Positions 11,624 to 21,672 of a stretch of DNA of 30,146 nt are shown piece by piece. Each line of letters begins with the position of its first letter. Position 1 is the first letter of the stretch. A program made the position numbers and the translations under genes. Source of the DNA: Dipetalonema caudispina. Lineage: Eukaryota > Nematoda > Chromadorea > Rhabditida > Onchocercidae. The notes under the pieces were generated by a model that had not been told where the DNA came from, did not search any database, and saw nothing but the letters and a program-made list of their open reading frames with translations. The stretch is from positions 1-30,146 of the forward strand of contig JABVXV010000529.1 of the NCBI GenBank assembly GCA_013365325.1, written 5' to 3'.

Positions 11624-14600
11624 CTAATTAATAATCAATTGATGAACGTCATGCACCATGTCGGTAAGTTTCGTTATTTTTGCATTCACTGACTCATCGA
11701 TAAGATGTTCAATTTTTTGTTCGGCCAGTTCCTCACTCAATGGCAAATGGAATCTAGAAGAAAACACAATAAAAACTGATAAGCTACTAATCATAAAACT
11801 GCTTAGGCTATTATTGTAAATTTCAGAAAAAAATACGAATTAAAGTAGAGATATAATATTAATGAAAAAAAAAAACCTACTTGAAGAGATTCATGTGTTT
11901 ATCTACAATATACAGCTTAGAAGATATCTCCAACTACCATATCCTAACTTATAGTCTCTAAAAGTAAGTCAGGAAAAGTATCAGAAATGCGTACCTTTGT
12001 TCAACTTTCTGCACTGCCTTTTCTTTTTCAACTGCAATATCGGGTATTCCGGAATCCAGCATAAGTGAAAATAAATTCAAGACAACATTAGCATGTCTTC
12101 GTAAAATGCGAAATGCTGAGAAACAAAATCCGCGAAATTCCTTCCATTCCCTACTGCAAAAAAAGAATAAAATTCTTTTTAAACTCAAATAATAAAATGT
12201 GTTAGAACCGAACAAGTTTCATTATCCCTTATATTTTGATGCTTCAAAATAAATTTACATAAATTTAATTTTAACTTTGCAAATTATTAAGAAAACTGCA
12301 GATTCAGCAGTAGTTATAGTACTGTGAAACGGAATACGACTGATACTGTTGGAAAAATTCTGCCACATGTCATCTACTATTCAAGTTATCAAGAACATTT
12401 AAATCCACAACTGTATGCTGAGATCAACATGACCATCTAAGTTCATTAGTGAAGGTTTATTTAACCAAAAGAATTCGAATTCCCATTATGGTTGGGCAAC
12501 ATCCCCAACATCCATTATCTGACAGAAAGTTCCACTTTGAACTTAATCTTTTCCCCTCATTACTTTGAACTTTTGAATAAGGTAGGTTTACAGTAAACGA
12601 ACCTGTGTAATCCACCCATACCATTAATCATTTCACTGGTCAATTTCATTGGTGGTGGAGCGAAGGGTTTTGGATCTCTTCCCAGGATATAACCAAAATC
12701 AACATGGAACATTCTTCCATTTTCACAGAGCAGAAGATTGTGCAAATGTCGGTCACCTAAAAAGAATTAAACTCAAATAGTTATACAGAATCGACAAATC
12801 ACTCAATTATAATCAATCGGAAAAAATAGTCGAAAAATTCATCCATAGCCAATTCCATACAATCAAAGCTTTTAAAATCGTATATATCCTTACCAGAATT
12901 AAACTGCGCTCAGAAATGAATGGTGAGACGACAAAGAAATGAAAAGAAAGTTTACCAATTCCCAAGATATAACAAATAATCGAATAGCCAGCACAAGAAC
13001 GAACATAATTTTCAACAACTTCTGTTTCGATTCCAAACGGTCCATTAGGAGAAGGACGAAACGATCGAAGACACTCCTGGTAAAAAGTAAAAATGATATT
13101 ATGTTACGTACGCTTGCAAATAGAAACTGATCCAGTATTCTTAAACATTCTTAAACCGACCTGGCATTATTATGCTCCATACGTAACATCACTACATCAA
13201 CAGCAGTGCACAGAAAGCTATTCAAAGCTAATTGACATGATGAATTATTTTTATGAAAATTCTAAACTCATTAAGGTTTCTTTGATCACATATTTGAATA
13301 ACAGCAAAAACTTAGTAAGAAAAAAACTAAGGAGTTTGCTACACGTTAAAGTACACATACCTCTTGAAAAAATATTTTAACAATGTCCTAATAGTAGAAA
13401 TCAATATAAAAAAACATTCATATTTGTTTACATGATCACTGATAACGATGCGTCCAAGCAATGAAGAGAAAAGCGTAAAAAGTAAACAGAAAAGATAAGA
13501 ATGTACCAGAAACTTTAAACGTCAAGTTTTTTCTTAATATTACCAAAATTTAAATTGAATACTTGAAATCCTGCCAGAAAAAGAAGTCAAAGCAATAATT
13601 TACCTGCACAGTACCCCAATTCGAAATTACTTCACGAAGTGGAATTGCTTTAACAAATTGAACAAATCCTTCCGAAGTGGATGTAGCAAGAACAGAATAC
13701 GGTGTCAGACGTAAATCAAGACCATCTGATCGAAGCAAATCATCCATTAAACGAATCATTTGTACAATCAGCTGATCCTGCCTGAAACAACATTTCCACT
13801 TCATTCCCATTAAAAAAAACTTTTTTTTCAAAAACTTCATCCTTTTTAAAAATAAGTTTATTTAAGGAATGAAAATGTTATTGTAGTCTCTGAAGAGATA
13901 GAGCGCATATGCATTCGAGCTTCGGATAGAAAATGAAAGTAATCCAAGTAAGAAGATTGATTTCACGGTGCTGAAATTACATTTCATGAAAACCTATAGC
14001 ACCATACTGACAATAAAACTTCGTTGATTTAAATGCAGTTGAAATTTGTGAGTGGAATAAAATGTTTTTAGTTTTAATCGATTTATCTAGAATTCAACTT
14101 GTTGCACAGATAAATACCTTAAATCGTCGCCTCGCTTGAAAATTGTCACATAATTCCCGTTATTTTCAGTTTTAAATGTAAGTTTCATTGGCATCAGATT
14201 ACTATTGAAGAGTGTGGCCGTATCGGGTAACAGTGCATTTACACGTATCGTTGGATCTAGCGGTAGTGGAAGACCGCAAAGATTAAGCAAATCATGTTGC
14301 TCGCGTAAAGAACGCCGTAAAGCTTTTTCTTTTTGACTTCGTCCTCCGCTTTCTTGTGATACAAGCTTAGCCATCGATACCAGAATTTCAATTAAAATCT
14401 AGAATTTTTTTTCGCCTCAAAAAGCTAGAATTAAACACACCATTTAAGAAATTGAAAGCACCTATACTTTTTCAAAAGTCGATTTGAAATTTGAAAAAAC
14501 TTAAGAATTAGGATCGTTTAACTGGGAAAATTTGGATCATTAAAACTGAAGAGAAAACAAATTTGTTGTCAGATATACTTTTTTCATAAAGAGTACGAAC

Positions 14601-17600
14601 CCAAATCATGAACAGCCTAACCAAAATGTAAACTTAACGACTTGCATCGCGATGCTTTTCAGATAACTCATAAACAAGTCGTCGGAAAAGTATGCTAACT
14701 ACAGTGTCATAGTAATCCTGCTAATAAAAAGAAAAATTTTGAAAAAAAAAATGTTTTTCACAAAATTTGAGCTTGAAGAAGAAAGAATAAGGACTTGTAT
14801 AACATCATTTGAATCTACAAACAACTACTTTTGAAAAAAGTAATGATTGTATACCCTTCATGTTAACTATTATAATTATCAAATGAAAATCCTACCTCTT
14901 GCTGATCAAGTGAAGCAGCTCGCCTCCTCAAATCGCTACCACCACTTCGTAATGATGATAACAGTAGTGACAAAACGTAAGTGTACATGCGCGATATAAC
15001 CGTATCGACTTGCGCTGTTGCTTCTATCTATAAACATTTGGACTATGAATGCTGCATAGACAACAATCACCACTGTTTTGCACTTGAAACTTCATCACAA
15101 TGATATCTTTATGAAGGTGCAAAATTATATGGGAATAAGAAAGATAAGTATTTCGTCATGCTCAAGAAAAAAGTCGAAATTTTAAAAATAAAATTTATAG
15201 TCACCTCAACTTTAAGGTACCAATAGAGATAATAAGTGATAGACGGATTACTACAAGCAGAACGTATCAGAAATGACGTAAGATCATCGCCTGTTAAGCA
15301 CTTTTGCATAGCCTGTTCAATCGTTTGTTGATTATATAGTTCCTGACCACCATCAAGCGTCAATTCACCATTTTCCCCTTTGGCATCATCAGTTTTCTTT
15401 TGGATTTCTTTTTGTTCCTGTTTTAATTTGTAACATTTATTACTTTAACAAAACAAACTGACGTTGAAGAGACTTCACTAATCAAAGCATTACTGCAAAA
15501 TCTGAAATAAGATCTCGCAATAATCCTATTTATTAAAAAAAAATCAAAAGATGAGACGTGAAACGTGTAAATGAAGATACGAAGATAGAAGAATTGCTAT
15601 TTTATTTGATTTCTAGAATCGCCTTGAGCTTTAAAAATATGGAACTCAGGTCTTCTAATCTTTTGTGCATTTTTGTAACGTTAAAAAAAAGATACGGATA
15701 TAATATTTCAGGTCGTCCTATCTTAAGCTCAGCACTTGTTAGCTCCACCATTAATAACCAATACAGCAAAAAAAAAGTACTGAAGTTCTTAAAATTTTTG
15801 ATGAAGTATAAAGAGTTGATGAAAATACCATTAATTCTTTCGAAGCATTCATTATGAATCGCTCATATTTAAGTGCTTGCACAAGTTGCGGCAAGTACAG
15901 TAGAATTTGCTCAGGCTTAGCGTGTGATAAACGTGATACCGCATAGCGACGCAGTTCAATATGTCGAAATGTTGGCGAAAGAAGTTCCAAAGCGTCACTA
16001 GCCTCTAGCGGCGACCATTCGCTGAAAATTATGATTCGATAAACAGGAAGATTTAATATTTCAATCTAAAAAAATTTTTTAGTAAATCGCAGAAAACAGA
16101 TCTATTCTTCCAAACTTTCAATTTCAGACCGCACTGCTCGCATTTTTTTCAGTGAACGGTGATAAGTCAGAAAAAAAATTTTTTTTAAATACTATCAAAG
16201 ATTTCCAGACATTAAGTGTACAGTCATAACATTACTCATGAATTACACATGAATAGCTTTGGAATATATCTTCGAAAACAATTACTTCACAAGGACCAAA
16301 GCATAGGCTGCCTCTTCATTATTATTCCAAGCCACTGAGCGAACAAATTTTAATAATGCTTTACGATTATTCCGCAGGAAATATCGAAATTTCCATATTA
16401 AATCACGCTCTTCAGAGTTTATTGCGTGTGCCGGTGGTAGCTGAAAGAGACACAATCCTAGTCAGAGTAAAGTAGGATGAAAAATATAATACAGGAAATG
16501 AATACTATAAACAAGAAATATTTCTCCCAATAAAATTTGTATTTATAAATGAAAAATGAACATTAGTCAAAAAAAAGAAAGACGTTTCTCACTTTAATAT
16601 AATAAAAGTATTGGTGATATTAACAGCGCATTTAGCTCGATAATATGAAAAAACCTAACTTTACAAAAAATTACATATTAAAATAAGAAACGCCAAATTT
16701 CTTGAAAAATCCGTAGGACGACAAATTTGTAGAATTGATGTTAGTAGAAAATAACAATAGTATACTTGGATTATTTTTTCCAGAGAATTACGTGCAGAAG
16801 CATTTGGTTTAAGTTCCCGTTCAATGACACCAGCACGTGAAGAACGTGTCATCATGTGATGCTTGAGTTCGCAAACATTTTCCAAATCCATTTCTGGATC
16901 GACTAATGGATAAATACTCCGTGTTTTTGTCTCATCCTCGTAATAAACTACAGAAAACGTGGAGTCCCCGCAAATAATTCGCGCCATTTCGACAATTAAA
17001 TACAAGCAACGCTGTTCGACTTCACGCTGAATTGTAATTCATTTCTGCATAAAAGACAATGTCTTTTAACAGAGAATTATGTTTTTCTATTTTCAATCTG
17101 CTGGGGATTCCACTCTACGATTAATGCTCCACCTGCCAAATATTTAACTAATAGCGCTGTTGCGTGCTTTGATTTTTCGAATCAGTTGAGCGTTGATATT
17201 TATTCAGTACTCATTACTAAGCCATGAAATTCACTTCTTTCTTCGTCTCCGGAGAATTTCATACTTCACCAAAATGACTGGTTACAACGAGAAATATCAA
17301 AAAAAAAAACCAACTTCTTTCTTGATCTGTTCAATACGTGGAAATGTGAGTCGATCAAGCCAATCAACATGCTCGATTAATCTCTCACCATATTCTTTTG
17401 TTCGTTTTTGCAAACGATCAACACCTGTCTGTTTCGTGAACTGTAACAAAATAAATTATTTAACCTGTAATAACACTTTCCTCAATGCAGTCTACTTGTT
17501 GAAGGTGAAAAGAAAAACGTAACTCACAATAAGAATACTAAAATATCGAATAAGACTAACTGGCAGATCAAACTACCCTAACTTTTATCGAGTGATATTG

Positions 17601-18791
17601 ACGCAGCACTGATGGATAAAAGACAATATTTATCAAAACCCGTTTTCCAAATGTTGAAATTTTGATTTACCTTAACTAACTACAAGGATAACAATGGGAT
17701 TCAAAAAGTTGAGAGATTGTAAAGCTGCATCATTCCGTCAAATCACACCTTAGATGGTAAAGGTGGCCTCAAGTAATCGTCGGGTTTTACGGCCACTTCC
17801 ATTTTTAGCGCAATGGTACCGGATCGAAGTACTCCACGTTTGCTGAACAATGAAACGGATGAATGTGCTATAAATCGTGCTTCTAGACTATCTGATACAT
17901 CCCACAGGCACGCATGGATAAATGAATCGAGGCTCAGTTCGCTGAAATAAGAAAGTCAATGTTGTATGTGTTTCTAATGTTTTTAATTACAATTTAAAAA
18001 AAGCTGAAAAACTTATTTCTGTCATGCTGTTGTTTTCGAGGAATAAAAAGAAAAACTTATCAAACATTTTGGTATAGAAAACATGTTCTAAACAAAGAAA
18101 ACTCAGTCTTGGCTTTTTGCTAACAATTGTACTCCTGTTTATGGTTTTGCAAACCCAAGCTTAAATTTAGAGCCTTTTTATGGGATTTTTAAAGATTTAA
18201 AAATTTTGGAGCTAACTTTTCAAATTTATGTTAGTAGTAGTCAAATTAACTTAGTTTCAACCTACATGATGCACAAGTACTTGACTGAAATATGCAACAT
18301 GCACACCTTATTTTGATTGGTAATACAATCCATTCATCCCAGGAATGAAGCGTTGTACGAACATGACTAGGTGGTGGTTTATATGATGTCGAAATTGGTA
18401 CACCCACTTGCCGTTTATTACAGTAAACCTAAAAAAAGCACCAATAGATAAAAGGAATTCTGAAATTCAATAACGGTTTCTCACCACTACTGAACTACTA
18501 CCGTAGATTGCCTAGACCTTAAAGTCAAGTTAATTTATCCACTCCAATTACTGCAATAATCGTGTAATTCTGGAATACTCCAGTATTTAAATTTTTATAT
18601 TTTTAAATGTCCAGAGAAAGGAAAATTTTAAACATAAAAATAAAACTAACCGAAGCGGTGATGAAGAAATTCCCACCCATAACACGATAAGATTTATCTA
18701 GAAGTGACACACTCCCCTCCAAAGAACCAATTCGTAACTGTACGCTCTCATTGAGGTCACAGCTATGGACATACAAAAATTCATTGTCCAT
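11624..18791 (-). CDS. vps-34: Class III phosphatidylinositol 3-kinase Vps34, 15 exons, complete
   Basis: Exons, 5' to 3': 18791-18651, 18428-18307, 17941-17749, 17440-17315, 17026-16766, 16440-16286, 16021-15829, 15417-15205, 15027-14896, 14398-14118, 13781-13604, 13076-12956, 12756-12603, 12153-11995, 11753-11624. They join in frame to 2559 nt (852 aa; human 887). The enzyme converts phosphatidylinositol to PI3P on endosomes and autophagosome precursors, working with Vps15 and Beclin-type partners (family knowledge). Visible in the sequence: C2 domain from ~1-250 ([24 protein letters not shown]); helical domain ~280-510 ([38 protein letters not shown]); kinase ~535-852 with K600 in [12 protein letters not shown], catalytic loop GDRHLHN (D707, N712) and [13 protein letters not shown] (D725). 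Class III identity is clear from the whole-length match and the short PPPMKL segment after DPKP. The serine-rich loop before the second helical segment is replaced by a short Lys/Glu-rich stretch (~398-416). The C-terminal tail ends HQLIIN, not the QYWRK type. Start codon: 18791, just downstream of an AG acceptor. Confidence 0.97.
14634..14720 (-). pseudogene. Exon-like fragment in vps-34 intron 9, resembling exon 9
   Basis: Between exons 15027-14896 and 14398-14118 there is an open stretch in the frame of the upstream exon, preceded by an acceptor (TTTTTATTAG at its 5' side). It encodes 28 residues beginning [18 protein letters not shown], then a TAA. Its GC content is visibly higher than the surrounding intron. 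The peptide aligns by eye with exon 9 ([14 protein letters not shown]...AAS): shared Y, V, S, L, L, S, R and a final A-S. No donor in the phase needed by the next exon is present, and the gene reads perfectly without it. It may be a decayed tandem exon duplicate or a poison exon. Confidence 0.35.
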
Positions 18792-19978
18792 CTTTATTGG
18801 TTAATTTGTACTCCTTCTGGTAATCGTTAATTGGTTAAATGGCCATTATTAAACATTAATGGCCTGTTCCATAAGTATCTGAAAATAGCCTATCTATACA
18901 GACCATCAAAATTCCATAAATCTTATTCATTTTTCTTTTCAGAGTCTAACTCATTTCGTAAAAGGTTATATTGCTTCTATTCTTTATCAACTCTAAGCAG
19001 TCCATATTACAAATTTATTAAACACAACTTGCAGCTAACAGAAAAAAAGACTTAAATTCATAAACTTTATATCTCAACATATCCTCCATACTCCACCATC
19101 CACCTCAAGAACCCTCGATATTATTAAAATCTTTAGGAATATTTCATACAGTTTGTATACCGGCAATGTCTTCTTACTACAGACCGCTCATGTTTTATTA
19201 GTGTTTTTTAAACAACAAACATACAAATTCAAGAGCATATGTGAATTCCGCATCTCAAATAACAGAAAGTATCCTTTTTTTTTTGTTGAAAAAATCATAA
19301 AATGATAAGCTGAAGGTAATTTGAAGCGGACGGATTCATAAAAATAACATAAGAATTCCACGATAACGACATTAGCAATTGTCTAGAAAAGGCAAGAAAA
19401 TCCTGAGCTGGCAAAAAAATGTGCCTAATCTTAATTTTTAGTAACTCTCATGTACATTTTCCTAAACAAAACACAGAAAGTAATTTGTACAAACAATATA
19501 CAGAAGGAAAACAATAATATACGAACAACCTTGTATATTCACAAAATCCAACTAATAAAAGAAAAGATAAGACACACGAAAGAACGACCTTTTGATGACA
19601 GAAATTTCGAAATATAATTTAATGTCATGATGAAAAATAAAAACCAAACTATGTTAATTTCTAAAGCAGCAATATAAATCCCTTTAACACCTATGTATTT
19701 GTATGAAACTTTATTTTCCATATAACTAAACACAGAAAAGATACACACGCATAGAGATATAACTTAATATGCAAAAATTTCCATTTACACCAATATAGGA
19801 CTGTCGTTTATTCAAAAAGTTAGCAATCCCTGAAACCATGTATAAAAAACCTAATTTTTATCCTAGAAAGAGAACCGAACCTTAAATTTACGATCAAGAT
19901 AATAAATCAGAGATCAGGATTTGAAACTTAACGATGCCAGAAGTCACAGGAAAAAATTATTCTTGCAAGCGCTTTCAA
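18792..19978. other. Spacer between MEAF6 and vps-34
   Basis: About 1.2 kb without an exon I can support. It includes the MEAF6 3' UTR (minus-strand AATAAA at 19812-19807, ~170 nt past the stop, and another at 19715-19710) and the vps-34 leader. The open frames here are AT-rich, short and hydrophobic without similarity I recognise. Confidence 0.6.
18817..18818 (-). promoter_or_regulatory. Probable spliced-leader acceptor AG upstream of vps-34
   Basis: On the minus strand AACGATTACCAG ends 26 nt before the ATG at 18791. No cis donor or 5' exon is recognisable upstream. The pyrimidine tract is weak, so this is less certain than the similar site before MEAF6. Confidence 0.35.
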
Positions 19979-20812
19979 TTATTTCGGCGACTTCTTTTTG
20001 CTACCACTTCTCTTCGATGGAACATCTCTACCCGGTAAAGGTCTTGGACTATTATTTGGACTCTCTTCGTGAATCTGTTGCTGAATAGTACTACGACTTA
20101 ATGATGCCGGTGAAGTAACGGAAGAACTGGAAAATAACCGCTCCGATTCACGCATGCCTTTCCTTGCACCTTTTTTATCTAACTTTAAGCTATTCTTCGA
20201 CGGTGGTGCAACCAGTGTCAACCGATCCCAACCTATAAAACATCACAAAGTACTTGAACTTCCTTAAATATCTGAAAGTTGCTGAAATGAGTACAGCATC
20301 AATTCAATTAACAGAAAACGTTGGAATAAACGACAAATTCATGATGTAAATAAATCTCTAATCAATGGAAGTGATCAGTAGTAAAGAAGAGACAACAGTT
20401 TAGAAGATTCTGTTGTACATAATGTAACAATGTCTAACCTTTCACGACATTTCCATAATCGGCTGTCTCCTCTAAGTATGAACCTTCGAAATTGTAAATT
20501 TGTTGCTCAAGAGCACTAAGTGTTTCCTAAAAAAAAAAAGAACATGCAATAGACAAGGAAACTTCACTCCAACAACCTAGCCAAGAAAACAATATTATTG
20601 CAACAAAAATATAGGATGCTTCAAACAAGTTATCAAATCAGACTTCATACAGAAAACGGCTTAAAAAACGGCTTAAAATGAACTAACGGATTATATACAG
20701 AAAGCATAAAATAACTTCTAAAGAAATCAAGTAATAAACTTACTGCAAGTTCGGTACGACGTTTCACAAGATCAGCTAGTTCTCTTCTTATTTCGTTTAA
20801 ATCTTTCGCCAT
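19979..20812 (-). CDS. MEAF6: MEAF6/Eaf6 homologue, subunit of MYST histone acetyltransferase complexes, 3 exons
   Basis: Exons 20812-20744, 20526-20439 and 20232-19979 join in frame to 411 nt, 136 aa. The N-terminal half is the Eaf6 domain: [20 protein letters not shown], then [20 protein letters not shown], then NVVKGWDR, matching human MEAF6 almost residue for residue ([48 protein letters not shown]). Residues ~4-40 are a heptad-like helix expected to form the coiled coil that docks on the scaffold. The second half carries the conserved [17 protein letters not shown] segment and ends in a basic Ser/Pro/Lys-rich tail ([10 protein letters not shown]), shorter than the human one (191 aa). In other animals and yeast this protein is a small constant subunit of NuA4/TIP60, HBO1 and MOZ/MORF complexes, in the nucleus. 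It is divergent to the DIPK1 gene and may be the first gene of a minus-strand operon. Confidence 0.95.
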
Positions 20813-20830
20813 TTAATCGTTCAACTTTTG

Positions 20831-20832
20831 CT
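20831..20832 (-). promoter_or_regulatory. Probable spliced-leader acceptor AG upstream of MEAF6
   Basis: On the minus strand ATGTGCTTTTAG ends 19 nt before the ATG at 20812. This is a good nematode-type acceptor with no donor exon in view, as expected for trans-splicing of a leader. It supports the chosen start codon. Confidence 0.5.
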
Positions 20833-21404
20833 AAAAGCACATATAAACAGTATTCCGGAATTATACTATTATGAAATCCTGTTCATTTTAATGAAATCCT
20901 GAGTACTACAAAGAAATTAGCAAACAGAAATTGCCAAGTAATATCATTCCTTCAACAAAAACAATTTTAATCGTTCATTAATAATACTACAATATATGCA
21001 TAAATAACAACTTTATTGTGAAAAAATACTATCAGAAATGCGGAGGATGCAGAGAGTAATAAGATCTAATAAAATAGTATATCATAAAGGATTACAAAGA
21101 TTTGTTAGCAGTTAAAGTAGAAAAATTGTTCAAGTCTAGGAAACATAGCTGGGGAAAAGATTGAGAAAAGAGAAAAATAGTATGTGCTCAATGAAAAGAA
21201 TTATTTAGTTAGACGATGATACAATTGCATTTGTAATTGTCGAAATTTAGAAATCTAAGCAGGCTCATATTCTAATAGCGAAAAAATTAGTGTAATTTGT
21301 CTAATGTGTAAGATGGTCAAGATGGATGGGTTCCTTTGGAATTTAGATGTGATGAGATTTAGATTAGGACAAGTTCGGATGTTAATTATTCATTTTATAT
21401 ATGC

Positions 21405-21515
21405 TAATTAAACACGTATATACGTACGCTTGCACTGAGATATTCACATGCACATACACGCATATGCACAAAGACATTTATATAGCGTATATATATAAAT
21501 ATAAATAAATGTGTG
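21405..21515. repeat. Alternating purine/pyrimidine low-complexity region
   Basis: A run of CA/TG, TA and GT dinucleotide steps (ACACGTATATACGTACG, CATGCACATACACGCATATG, TATATATAAATATAAATAAATG, TGTGTGTAT). Such DNA is easily melted and could form Z-like structure. It lies in the divergent promoter region, closer to DIPK1. Confidence 0.75.
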
Positions 21516-21672
21516 TATAGATGAAAAAACTTTCAATAATTTGAAGTTAAAAAATTGATGATGATTATTTTTGCATATTACTAAAAGTTGAAGAAGATTA
21601 GATATTGTAGTATTGAAGAGAATTATTATTTGTATGAGATGTATGAAAAGTTGAAGAAAATTATTAAATGAG

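Larger units (their letters stand above)
20813..21672. promoter_or_regulatory. Shared upstream region of divergent MEAF6 and DIPK1 genes
   Basis: The two genes point away from each other across 860 bp, so both promoters should be here, assuming no distant 5' exons. I see no clear TATA or Inr arrangement. The right part contains an alternating purine/pyrimidine stretch (CA, TA, GT steps, about 21405-21515). The 5' UTR of DIPK1 is purine-rich and lacks an obvious leader acceptor next to the ATG. Confidence 0.45.

Noticed and set aside
12939..13380. Plus-strand open frames of 63 and 95 codons
   Set aside because: They are antisense to vps-34 exon 13076-12956 and its flanking intron; the kinase reading on the minus strand is decisive.
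15558..15857. Plus-strand 99-codon open frame
   Set aside because: It overlaps antisense to the vps-34 intron and the end of exon 16021-15829, and has no similarity I recognise.
19539..19748. Minus-strand 69-codon hydrophobic open frame between MEAF6 and vps-34
   Set aside because: It falls in the presumed MEAF6 3' UTR, consists mostly of Phe/Ile/Leu/Ser/Lys codons expected from AT-rich DNA, and overlaps a putative poly(A) signal.
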